A model generated the notes under the pieces. That model did not search any database and was not told the DNA's origin. It saw only the letters and a list, made by a program, of their open reading frames with translations. From NCBI GenBank assembly GCA_009829735.1, contig CM020618.1, positions 25,393,122-25,457,121 on the forward strand: 64,000 nt of DNA, written 5' to 3'. The position numbers were made by a program, and so were the translations under genes. Positions within the stretch are counted from its first letter, which is position 1, and the number at the start of each line of letters is the position of its first letter. This stretch comes from Pyropia yezoensis (lineage: Eukaryota > Rhodophyta > Bangiophyceae > Bangiales > Bangiaceae). Shown here piece by piece: positions 21,363 through 32,034 of this stretch.

Positions 21363-22681
21363 GTCCCAAGAAGCTCGAGTGGTGGCCTCAAGTTGAGGTC
21401 CCTTATGGGTTCCCGGCAATGTTGCCGCAGTTGGTTGATCACTTTGGCTCCGTCTTGTTGACGGCTAGCCCGGACCACTTATTGTTCGCCATGTTGGCAA
21501 CACTGTGGCTCCTCGAGGTCATGTCGACCGGGGTAGCGTGCGTAGAGGGACGCGGGATGTTGTGGCACTCGTCACCCCGCCTGATCCAAGGCTTGGAGCA
21601 GCTCACCCCTCGGCTAGTTGCTGAGGGGTGCCCGGCGGGCCAGCTCTCTCTACTTGAGAAGATGCTGAGACTCCACAAACTCATTCAGCGGGAAAGCATC
21701 GAGCATAAGTTGCGCCGATCCTCCCACGGGTCCAAGGAGGAAAGCTCAGTACGCCATTTTTTCTGAGTCGGTCGTGAACTTCACGACGGCCGGGGTGGTA
21801 CTCAAGGAGGGGTTGGGCATCTGGGACTACCCGTACGCCCCAGGGGTGGAGCGCCACACTGCGCCGCCTCCAGACAAGATGTTGGTGGTGGGCGTAGCTA
21901 CCCACCTAGAGTATTTAGCGCAAGATACGGCGGCGGCCTCAACTCGAGGTCGCGGCTACGCTCGGGCTCCGTCCACTCGGCGTCTCCCTTCTCTTCCTTC
22001 CGTCCTGTTCCAGCCGCACGGGGACGTCCCGATTGGCGTTGCGGTCGAGTCATCCACGCCTGTGTCCCCCAACTTCGGGGCCACTCTACTCACGGCATAC
22101 CCAAAGTTGATGTTGCCGACGACGCCCTTGAAATCGGAGATGCTGATCACCACGTTGGTGCGCACGATGTCGGACAAGGCCGCGTCGGATGCCACCCTCC
22201 AAGCGTAGGAGGCTACTCAACTTGAGGAGCGCTCTCGGACAGTCATCTCGACCGCGAGCGCGCAACTTGCGAGTCCGTAGCAGAGTTTGTGACGGCCGAG
22301 TTGGCTCGTATCGGGTCCATCGTACCTTTGTCGTTACCACTTGGGCGAAGCAAACGTCGAGCGAGCCGGGCCTACTCACCCCCTCGTCGACGTCGCCGCT
22401 ACTCACGGCGCTCTCCCTCCGTGTCGGAAGACGAGTTGTCTTCATCCGCGTCGGAGTCATCCACCCCGTCCGCGACCAAGTCGGTCCAGCGTCTGCATCA
22501 CCAACTTGCGCGCAATACCAAGCAGGCTACCAACCGCAGTCGTCGTCGTACTCGCGACTGTGTTGGTTACGACGGTTCCGACTTGGAACCGCCGGCTCCG
22601 CCGACTAGCGGGGATCGCTATCGACGTGCATTTTGCCGCTCCTCTTCACGTGAGGGCGGGGAGTCTAGCATGCGTGCCTAG
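21363..22681 (+). pseudogene. F1 accessory protein, truncated antisense copy
   Basis: Begins abruptly at ~21372 with KKLEWWPQVEVPYGFPAMLP, then LVDHFGSVLLTASPDHL, GMLWHSSPRLIQGLEQLTP, and after a frame change near 21765 VVLKEGLGIWDYPYAPGVER, then (second change near 22230) an Arg/Ser-rich tail ending GGESSMRA at the TAG at 22679-22681. It aligns along its length with the accessory ORF of copy 2 (32035-34026), which has Tyr where this copy has the TAG. It converges on the end of pol with ~110 bp between them. Function unknown; the RS-like tail (RRRRYSRRSPSVSEDELSSS) could bind nucleic acid. Confidence 0.7.
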
Positions 22682-22791
22682 CTGGCAGTTGCTTTTGTTG
22701 AGAGAGTGAGAGGTTTAGGGCTGTAGTAAAAGCCAGATTGCATACCACTTCGACTTGGAGCGCTCTCTTGGCACAGCCTCTCGACCTTCCC

Positions 22792-25700
22792 TCACGTTGA
22801 GGGAGGACGGTCAGGGCCGATATCGTTCCGGGCGCAGTAAGCCCGGACCTTCTCAGCCGGGGGTTCCTCTGCATACTCCCAAGTATAGTCCTTGGCACGA
22901 TAGCCAAACCAACGAACCCTCAACATGAGGCGGTCAGTATCCTCATCCCAGCCGTGTACGATGAACTTATCAACCAAGAACTCCTGCGGGCCATTGTTGC
23001 TCGCAGGCAGCGAAGGCAAACGCCACACTTTCAGCGCATGCGCCCAAGCCGAGTCGCCTGGAGGAGGTGGTGCAACTTTCACCACGTCCTGTCCGCTTAC
23101 TGTACGGATCTCGTCGTCACTTTCGATGGTGAACCGCCCCTCATCAGTACGAAGGACATGGTATGGTCCCTTCGTATGATGCACCAGCTCACCCCCCGTC
23201 GGGGTATGCGAATGTGCCAGCACCCAGTCACCCGGCTTTGGGACTTGCTTGGCGTTACGCACTCTCTTGTCAAAAGTACGCTTGTAGCGCTTCTGCGCCC
23301 TGTCCACCTCAGCCTTGACTTTAGGGATGAGGGTCTCTAGCCTAGCAGCAAGACTGCGCCTTACTCTCAGCAGGAGTAGGTGTCCCACCACCGGTCTCCC
23401 CAGCTGGGAGCGGCCGCCGTGCCGCAATAGACCGCACGCAGCGCGGAGTCACATATGAAAGGGGTGCTTCCCCCGTAGAAGAGTGAACCTGCGGGTTGTA
23501 GGCCGTAGTCAAGGTAAAAATGTATTGGTCCCACGCTTCCACGTGCTCACTCACACAGTGGTGCAGCCGCGTAACAATAGTCTTGTTGAAGCGCTCCACC
23601 TGCCCATTAGTTTGTGGGTGGTAGGGGGTGGCATAGTTTGCCCGAACCCCGAATATGTCCAGCACTCCTTGAAACAGGACGGACGCAAATTGCGGTCCGT
23701 TGTCCGATAGCGTACTATCTGGGATGCCATACACGGCAACCCAGAGATATAGGAAGGCTGACAGGACCGACATGGCCGTGATCTATGCCAGTGGGGTCGC
23801 TCGCGTAAGTATCGTGACGCGATCGCAGATGACCAGGAGGTACTGGTGACCATCCTCGGTCACTGGCAGGGGCCCAAGGATGTCCATTGCCAACGCCGCA
23901 AAGGGCTCCTTGGCCGGGAACAGTTACACAGCCGTAGTGGGCCGCCGTTCCATCAGACGGTTCTGCGCACAGCTTGTGCATGCAGGCACCCAACTGTAGA
24001 CGTCCACCACCATGGAGGGCCAGTAGTACCTGGTCCTCAGGGTCTGGTACAGTTTACTAGACCCCAGGTGTCCACCCGTGGGAGCGTTGTGCTCCCTCTC
24101 AAGGAAACTGTCCTTGAGGGATGCGGGAACGACAAGTTGTTCGGTCCCCTGAATTACCCCCCTCCTCAAGAGGAGGCCATCGTCTCCGATGAAGAACCGC
24201 GTCTCCGCCACCGTATCAAGCGTATCCCCCTGCGACTTGCAGAAGGAGTCCTCAGCCTGGGCCTTCACCACCTCGTCTAGGGTCAGGGGCAAGTACTTCT
24301 TGTTCCCTGGCGCCTCGGGGTCCAACGCCTGACCCGAGCGCGTGACTACCTCCACGATGGGGATGTCATCATCGACTGAGTTAGTGTCCAGATTCTTGGT
24401 AGGTACCCGAGAAAGGCCGTCGGCCAGGGCATGTTGCCTGCCAGGTCGGTACTCAATATCAAAGTTGAAGGGTGCCAGTCGCACCCTCCACCTTTCGAGG
24501 CGGGTGTTCGTGCAATCCGTCTTGAAGATGAACTGCAACGCGCGGTGGTCACAACGGATGAGGAACTTCTCACCCTCCAGGTAGTAACGATGTGACGTCA
24601 CCGCCCACACCACTGTGAGTCCTTCCAACTCGGTGACTCCATAGTTCTTCTCGGCCCAGTTCAGCCCCTTGCTGAAGTATCCTACCGGCGAGTACTCCTA
24701 GTCCGGCTGCTGCTGAAGCAACACACAACCACGTTGGTCGTAGCTAGCATCCACGTCTAAGATGTAGTGGTCTCCCAACCTGGGAATAGCTAAGATAGGG
24801 GGCTTCAGCAGTAGGTCCCGAAGAGTCTCAAAGGACTCCTGCTCCACCCGACTTCGGGGAGGCAGGTTCTTCGGTAGCGTCGAGCTAACTAGCTCATTCA
24901 GCGGCTTCGCCACCTTGGCGAAGGCCGTGGTGAAACGTCGGTACACGTTATACATCCCGAGGAAGTTCCTCATCTGGGTCTGTGGCCGGGGGTGTTGAGC
25001 CTTACGGATGGCCCTGAAGATCTTCTCGTTGACACTGAGGCGCCCCGGACGGACAACATGTCCCAAGTATTCCACCTCCTGAGTGAAGAGGTGGCACTTG
25101 CTCGCCTTCAGTGACACACCGGCGTCAGCAAGTAGCTTTAACACCCGGCCAAGATGGCCAATGTGTTCCTCCGGACTTCGGGAGAACACAATGATATCGT
25201 CTAGGTACACAAGACAGATCTGCCACCGTACTCCGGCCAGAATCATGTCCATGGCGCGCTGGAAAGTTGCCGACGCGTTACACAGCCCAAACGGTAGTCG
25301 CTTGCACTGGTAGGTACCACAGTGACAGGTAAAGGTAGTTTTATGCCTGTCTTCCGGGGCAATGGGAATTTGCCAATACCCCGCGTTACATTCTAGGGTA
25401 GAGAACACGCTTGCCTCCCCCAGTGAGTCCAGACAGTCGTCCACCCTAGGGAGGGGATCACTATCCTTCACCGTGCTCTCGTTGAGCTTACGGTAGTCGA
25501 TACAGAACCGTGGGGTCCCATCAGCCTTGGGGACAATAACCACCGGACTCGCCCACTCGGCGTTGCTGAGCTCAATCACATCGAGGGCCTCCATGCGAGC
25601 GACTTGCTCCTTGACGAGGGCCCTTGAACGGGGCCCTCCCTTGTACGATTGTTGACGAATAGGGGGGGCACCGGATTTCAACTCGATCCGGTGTTCAGTG

Positions 25701-26966
25701 GCCCTCATGAGTCCCCATTGACCATCCCACAACTTGTGATGTTGGTCCAAGAGGCGTTCAACTTGAACCCTCAACCTGGATGGAACATTTTCCATGTTCA
25801 CGTAGGGTCGAGGAGAGGTGGCCGGCTTGGCATGATGCTTCGGGGGGGGCACCGGATTTCAACTCGATCCGGTGTTCAGTGGCCCTCATGAGTCCCCATT
25901 GACCATCCCACAACTTGTGATGTTGGTCCAAGAGGCGTTCAACTTGAACCCTCAACATGGATGGAACATTTTCCATGTTCACGTAGGGTCGAGGAGAGGT
26001 GGCCGGCTTGGCATGATGCTTCTCCTTTCCGGACTTCGGGTCGCTACTCGCGCCCGCGCTGAGGGTGACCGCTATTACTGGTCCCCCGTACTGGTCGATA
26101 TAGCCGAACTTGGCTCCCAACTTGAAGTACTTGGGCGAAGAGCTCAGGTTCATGACCTGAACGTTCCACGGGAGTCCGGCTTTGAAGTCCACCGTGCCAA
26201 GGGCAACATGCACTTGGTGCTTGCGAGCAAGGCGGGGGTAAGCTTGCACCAACCCGTTTCCCATATAATCAGTGACAATGTCAACGTGCGCCACGGAGTT
26301 GGGGGGTAACGTGACCTTACGGGCCAAACGCAGGGTAGCAGTAAACACTTCTCTCACGGAACAAACAGGCTTTGACTGTGAGACTGTCACAGGAGCCACA
26401 GACTTTCCCTTACCAAGGATGGGGATGGTCTCCCCATTCATCAACTTGACCCAATACTCCGGGCCACAAATCAAAGGCACGTGTGTAACAACATAAGGGG
26501 TACCCAGAAGCAGGGGTACCGATATATTCTCAACTACATCATAGGTCACGTCGACCTCATGGGTCCCCAACCTAGTTGGTAGGGTCACAGCACCAACGAT
26601 GGGAAGTACCCCACCATTGATGTCAATCATATGGTCAGCTTTGGACCTCCAGCGTTGGAGCTTCACCCCCTTGGGTAACAGCAACTTGCGTATCAAGGAG
26701 GCTCCTGAACCGGTAACAAGTACGATACGGGCACAACAGGCACGGCCTGTGGCTAGTTGCACCCGTCCAGCCACATGGAAGTTCTCACCCGTCAGCACCG
26801 CGATGACCCGACGTGGGATTACGTTCTTGGGGAGTCCTACCCGAGGTGGGCGGACTTCTTTAGGTCGACGCAGTATCCGGTAGGGCTTGTTCGTCCTCTT
26901 GGCCCACTTGGCCGGGGTTGCCGTTGTGAGCTTAGGACGAACCGCTCCAACGGTCATTCGTTTCAC
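22792..26966 (-). pseudogene. Ty3/gypsy pol (protease, RT, RNase H, integrase, chromodomain), decayed
   Basis: In order on minus: retropepsin near 26720 with VTGSGASLI, where the catalytic Asp of D(T/S)GA reads Gly; an RT domain with KADGTPRFCIDYRKLNEST, STLECNAGYWQIP and LVYLDDIIVFS (YLDD active site); RNase H with DVDASYDQRGCVL and YRPGRQHALADGLSR; an HHCC integrase zinc finger (H..H ... CTSCAQ); a DDE core with STLSDNGPQFAS and GQVERFNKT; and a C-terminal chromodomain (VDKFIVHGWDED ... RVRWFGYRAKDYTWEYAEE). TAG at 24698 and 23783 and TAA at 23924 interrupt one continuous frame; a 1-nt insertion near 23360 shifts the end; the 185-bp duplication at 25655-26020 shifts the start of RT. Needs a functional relative for mobility. 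Confidence 0.85.
25655..26022. repeat. tandem 185-bp duplication inside pol
   Basis: The segment starting GGGGGGGCACCGGATTTCAA is present twice in tandem (25655-25839 and ~25841-26022) with one or two base differences (for example CCTGGATGG versus CATGGATGG). Copy 2 of F1 has it once, so the duplication is specific to this insertion. It is not a multiple of three and breaks the pro-RT frame. Confidence 0.85.
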
Positions 26967-28900
26967 ACGGACTTGGCGTCGGAGTCCGAGGGTGCAGGGG
27001 AGGACAATGAGTCCGAAGACGACGTATCCGCACCCTCCGCCGAGGGCGTGGTGACCGCCACTACTAGTCGAGGTCCACCCTCGCGGCGTGAACGTACTTC
27101 GTTCGAAGCCGTCTTCCTACTCGCATTCTTGACAAGTTGTTGAATGCGTTTACTCAGCACAGGGCAATCATATACCCAGTGTCCATCGGAGTTGCAGTTC
27201 CAACACCGATGGTCCGTTGCCGGAGGAGTCTTCCCGACTTGGGAAGTAGATGAGCTGCCTTGGGAAGTTCCCACGGCCGCTACCACCTTGTCCTTGCGGA
27301 TTCGGCGTGCCTCTCGTAGCTCTCTGGCCTGGCGCGCCTCCTCTCGCTCCTTGGCCAGCTCGGCCTGACGCTCCTGGCGTTGCTCCTCCCGCAACTTGCG
27401 GTAGGCCTCACCTCTGCGGTAGGCGAACCTGGCCAACTCGGCTAGTGTCGCCCGGGCAGTATTATGCTCCCGGGTCTCCATACGGACTGACCAATGGAGC
27501 CCCTCCACAAACCGACTCTTCACAACAGCTTAAGGATGAAGAAAGCCACAAAGGTTGTTGAGCTTGCGAACCCGCTCCGCAAAGGATAACTCGTCCTCAA
27601 TCTCTTCCTAATGAGCTTGCGTAAGCTCCTCGACCTGAGAAGCCAACGCTGCCTCACCCACCATGGCTCTCAACAGCCAGTTGACGAGCTCCAAGTAGGA
27701 CGTCACCTCACCAGCGCCTCCACTTGACGAACTGAGCATGACGGACATGAGTTCTGTCCGTAGGTCGCCGTTGGTAAACTCCTGTAGCATATAAAAAGCC
27801 ATGCCCTCACTTATGGTATTGTCGTCACAGGCTTTTGTGAAACGACGTAGAAACTCAAAGACACGGAGGGGGGGAGTTCCATCCCACTCCGCTTTGTGCC
27901 CAAAAGAATGAAGTGCATTCTTCTTGGCACGGCCCATTGCTCGGGCCTGAATAGGACCGTACGCCACCGACTTGTTATGGAGGGCGTAGGTCTCACAGTC
28001 AAAGATCCCCCAGTAGACCGCGTTTGCTACATGGATCTTGGGCGGCACCTCGCGTTGAGGGAAAAGCCGCTGATGCAATGGGGTGAGTTGACTCGCAGTG
28101 CCTGTTGTCTGCCGCGGCGAGCTTGGTGTAGCCACCGGCGTTTCCGAGGGGAACTTCCCCGTGAAGAGTGTGCGCCCCATCGAGAATGGTGTGGCTCCCT
28201 CGTTGGGAGTCACAGGGGTCGCCCCCGGTTCGGGGCGACCCGAGACAGGCGTAGGTCGGGATTCTCCCTGCGTCTGTGGGCTCGAAAGCCCCAATCCGGT
28301 CTGGACATTGAGACCATCTGGCAAACTCGCCACAATCTGATTCAAAATAGTATTCGTCATCGTGACCACCAGGTCCGGCAAAGTCTGCCGCCACACATTG
28401 GTCGCCTCCCGACGGACAGTTTCCGCGAGGAGTGGATTGTCGACTCCAGTTGAGTCTCGGTCCGCCTCCGGGAGTCCACCTGAGGGGTAACCGCGATCCT
28501 CAGGGGTCTTAACCGGGAGCATGGGCGCGAGCCCATCGCCGACCAATGGAGGTCCGCCGTCCTCCGAAAGCCTAGTTGGCGACGGCTCCAAGCCAAAGTT
28601 GGCTCCAACCCGAGTGGATCCCGCGGGGACAGTCCTCTCACCTTGGGACATTCCCGTTGAGTGTACCACACGGTGGCCAGACTTCGGCCCACCACCATCA
28701 GAAGTGTCACCCGAGTGAGCTCCCGACTGAGTCGGGGTGGCCTGTTGCCCGCCCGCACTCCCAGTCCTGCTGGCTTGAGGGACCTCTAGTCCCTCTGCGA
28801 CCCCAGGTACACCTACCTGTGTCTCACCCGTATTCAAAGGCACTGAAGTACGTGCGTCACCCGTGTACTCCCCAGACGACGGGGGGTCCGAACCAGCCAT
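26963..28900 (-). pseudogene. F1 gag with CCHC zinc knuckle, decayed
   Basis: ATG at 28900 (MAGSDPPSSGEY). The N-terminal ~250 residues are Pro/Ser/Thr/Gly-rich; a capsid-like helical part follows (YGPIQARAMGRAKKNALHSF, PPLRVFEFLRRFTKACDD, LELVNWLLRAMVGEAAL); then a basic/acidic coiled region (REEQRQERQAELAKEREEAR) and a nucleocapsid knuckle CWNCNSDGHWVYDC (CX2CX4HX4C). In-frame TAG (27608-27610) and TAA (27530-27532) interrupt it without changing frame. It ends with TGA overlapping the pol frame, which lies at -1 (GTGTGAAACG), the usual arrangement for -1 frameshift expression. Confidence 0.8.
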
Positions 28901-28998
28901 GTAGGCTAACGATCCGTATGACACGGTCCAAGTCCACCGTTTCTCTGAGACAGAGGGCCCCCTACACCCGGGTGCACCCGCAGGTAAAGTTTACCTCT

Positions 28999-29019
28999 GT
29001 CCCCTGCTGCTCCACCAAA
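28999..29019 (-). promoter_or_regulatory. F1 tRNA primer-binding site
   Basis: Directly after the 5' LTR on minus, two bases in, comes TGGTGGAGCAGCAGGGGAC, complementary to a tRNA 3' end finishing CTCCACCA. Copy 3 has the same site with one change (TGGTGGAGTAGCAGGGGAC). The exact tRNA is not identified. Confidence 0.6.
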
Positions 29020-29487
29020 TGTGGCAAAAACCGCTCGCACACACGGCACCCAAGTTGGGGCGATGCGCAAGAGCTGCCACCCGTGTCGGGGGAACCGGAA
29101 GAAGTGCAAGTTGCACACACTGTATCCCTGTTGCGGGGCAATCCCCCCACTGACAAACAAGAAGATGGTGTGTGGGCCAACAGTTTCTTGGTCGGGACGG
29201 GGAAGCAAGGCCAAGCCCCGCTGTCCCTCCCCTTATCCCCCCAGGGTCCCCTCAGAATCTCGCCACTCAGAATCTCCCACCCTAGCACCTGCCCACCGGG
29301 CCACACGAAAATTCAAGACGATAAATGCAGAAAGCCCTCAAATCCAAGTTGGATTTACTACTAAGCTAACTATCCCAAACTTCGGGAATATAGACCCAAA
29401 TGCAGGGGGAGGACCGGGTCAGGCTAGTGGCCTGCCGCCCCTTGCATGGCACGTGTTGCCCCCCTACCTGCGGTCAATACTGCCGCA
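29020..29487 (-). repeat. F1 LTR, copy 1 (5' LTR)
   Basis: 468 bp. In sense orientation it begins TGCGGCAG (mutated TGTGGCAG) and ends TTTTTGCCACA. Same length and ends as the LTRs at 34362-34829 and 38349-38816. On the antisense strand it keeps an open frame through its whole length with a CX2CX6C motif (CHPCRGNRKKC). Confidence 0.85.
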
Positions 29488-30302
29488 GTGCACTTGGAAT
29501 GTAGCGTACACGGGCGGCCGTGGGCATCGGGGGAACGATTGTGGCTTATGATTTTGGCACGTCTTGCTTGTAGCATCCCCAGCCCTTGTGGCACCCGATG
29601 ACGCATCTGACGGAGTTGTGGTCCCTGTTGTACCAAGTGCGCCATGTTACCGTCGGTTCCCAGGAGCCGGGACCCTCGGGAAAAGAGTAACGGGGGGCGG
29701 ATCCAAGAGGTCCCCTCCCCATCGTCGGGATAGTGTAGCATCCCTGGCCCCGACTTGGCGCCGACCCGGGACTACAACCAGAGGGTACCAGGTGCCGGAA
29801 CACGCCCGCCGTGTGGTGATGGTTGGCGGCCGTGGCCCGTGCCCGGTACTGGGATGCGGTGGACTACGCTATCCACACTTGAGAGAGGGATTTCTGGTGG
29901 GTTTTTGCATATTTGTGAGGGACTTGATTTGAGAGAATTTGAGTGTGAGATTAGTGAGTGAGAATAGAATGAGTAGTGTTAGTGGCCCCCGACCTGACGA
30001 GGTTAGACTCGGGTCGGGGCCACTCGAGGGTATGGGGGGGACCACCGGGCGAACGTGCCGAGCCTCCCCCAAATGCACGTTAAGCGGGACAGCGAGGCGC
30101 CCTTGGCCCGCGCCCTCAGGGAAAAAGACAACTGCGCGTTTGCTTTCCTCTTCCCCGTGTGCACTACCGTGCGTATCTGTTTGCTCTGCGAGCAGGCACG
30201 TGAGGCAACAGGCATACCACTCTCGTAGTTCCCCTTTCTGTGTTACCTGTCCCTTTCCCCCGAGGAATATTGACACGTGTCTGAGAGGATCGAGTTTATA
30301 CC
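29488..30302. other. unique sequence with a GC-rich hairpin, no gene seen
   Basis: No conserved frame. AGTGGCCCCCGACCTGA at 29981-29997 pairs with TCGGGTCGGGGCCACT at 30009-30024 (one bulge). A smaller inverted pair TGTAGCATCCC / GGGACTACA lies near 29736-29776. Confidence 0.5.
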
Positions 30303-30305
30303 ACA

Positions 30306-31968
30306 GTGCCTTTGATTTGTGGCCCGGAGTATTGGGTCAAGTTGATGAATGGGGAGACCATCCCCATCCTTGGTAAGGGAAAGTCTGTGGCTCCTGTGAC
30401 AGTCTCACAGTCGAAGCCTGTTTGCTCCGTGAGAGAGGGGTTTACTGCTACTCTGCGTTTGGCCCGAAAGGTTACGTTGCCCCCCAATTCGGTGGCGCAC
30501 GTAGACATTGTCACTGATTATATGGGAAACGGGTTGGTGCAAGCTTACCCCCGCCTTGCTCGCAAGCACCAAGTGCATGTTGCCCTTGGCACGGTGGACT
30601 TCAAAGCCGGACTCCCGTGGAACGTTCAGGTCATGAGCCTGAGCTCTTCGCCCAAGTACTTCAAGTTGGGAGCCAAGTTCGGCTATATCGACCAGTACGG
30701 GGGACCAGTAATAGCGGTCACCCTCAGCGCGGGCGCGAGTAGCGACCCGAAGTCCGGAAAGGAGAAGCATCATGCCAAGCCGGCCACCTCTCCTCGACCC
30801 TACGTGAACATGGAAAATGTTCCATCCATGTTGAGGGTTCAAGTTGAACGCCTCTTGGACCAACATCACAAGTTGTGGGATGGTCAATGGGGACTCATGA
30901 GGGCCACTGAACACCGGATCGAGTTGAAATCCGGTGCCCCCCCTATTCGTCAACAACCGTACAGGGGAGGGCCCCGTTCAAGGGCCCTCGTCAAGGAGCA
31001 AGTCGCTCGCATGGAGGCCCTCGATGTGATTGAGCATCCGGGACAGTAAACTGTCCGACAATGGACCGCAAATTGCGTCCGTACTGTTTCAGGGGGTGCT
31101 GGATATGTTGGGGGCTCAGGCAAACTATGCCACCCCCTACCACCCACAAACAAATCGGCAGGTGGAGCGCTTTAACAAAACCATTGTTCGGCAGCTGCGC
31201 CACTATGTGAGTGAGCATGTGAAAACGTGGGATCAATACATTTTTATTCTTACGACCGCCTACAATTCGCAGGTTTACTCATCTACAGGGGAAGTACCCC
31301 TTGCTTTTGTGACCCCACGCCACGTGCGGTCTATTGGCGTACGGCGGCCGCTCATATCTAGGGAGGCCGATGGCAGTACCGCTAGTCCCACTGAGAGTAA
31401 GGCGGAGTTCGCTGCTAGGCTCGAAAAACTCATCCCTAAAGTCAGGGCTGAGATGGACAAAGCGCAAAAGCGCTATAAGCGTACTTTTGACATGAAGGTG
31501 CGTAACGCCAAGCACGTCCCCGAGCAGGGTGACTGGGTGCTTGCACACTCGCATACCCCAACTGGGGGTAAGCTGGTGTTCCAAACGAAGGGGCCATACC
31601 AGGTCCTTCGCACGGATGGGCGGCGGTTCACCATCGAAAGTGACGATGGGGTCCGCACCGTAAATGGACAGGACGTGGTAAAAGTTGCACCACCTCCTGC
31701 AGGCGACCCGGCTTGGGCGCGTGCGCTGAAAGCGTGGCGCTCGCCTTCGCTGCCTGCGGCCAAACAGGGCCCGCAAGAGTACGTGTTCGATAAGTTCATC
31801 GACCACGGGTGGGATGACGACACTTTCCGCCTCATGTGGAGGGTGCGTTGGTTCGGCTATAAGGCGAAGGATGATACGTGGGAATACATGGAGGACCTTT
31901 CCGCTGAGAAGGTCCGGGCATACTGCGCGCGGAGTGATAATGACCCTACCTGCCGTCCCCCAACGTGA
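30306..31968 (+). pseudogene. F1 pol fragment: protease/RT linker joined to integrase-chromodomain
   Basis: 30306-31035 is nearly identical in protein to copy 1 from VPLICGPEYWVKLMNG to VARMEALDVIE. The next codons jump to the integrase core (SDNGPQIASVLFQ, VERFNKTIVRQLRHY) in a different frame, followed by an intact C-terminal domain (SKAEFAARLEKLIPKVRAEM) and chromodomain (FDKFIDHGWDDD ... RVRWFGYKAKDDTWEYMED), ending in TGA at 31966-31968. The deletion removes the RT active site and RNase H. Downstream of the junction the frame is uninterrupted, so this part is better preserved than in copy 1. Confidence 0.85.
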
Positions 31969-32034
31969 GGGAAGGCCAAATGACGGTGCCAGGAAAGTGC
32001 TTCGAGTCGAAGTGGTACGCAACGTGGCTTTTAA

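Larger units (their letters stand above)
21363..29487 (-). mobile_element. F1 copy 1: Ty3/gypsy chromovirus, 3' truncated
   Basis: Sense strand is minus. Order in sense direction: 5' LTR (29487-29020), primer-binding site, gag (from 28900), pol (to 22792), then the accessory ORF on the opposite strand (21363-22681). The 3' LTR and the start of the accessory ORF are missing, cut at ~21363. The element is decayed: two stops in gag, three in pol, a 185-bp internal duplication in the protease-RT junction, and a 1-nt insertion near 23360. Confidence 0.85.

Noticed and set aside
19016-21766. A 916-codon plus-strand ORF
   Set aside because: It is a chance fusion of the minisatellite, unique DNA and the truncated F1 accessory ORF; no single protein family spans it.
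27811-28758. Plus- and minus-strand ORFs inside gag in other frames
   Set aside because: They have no domain and disappear in other copies; gag with its CCHC knuckle accounts for the region.
30003-30215. Short ORFs between F1 copy 1 and copy 2
   Set aside because: No conservation or domain; the region is better described by its hairpins.
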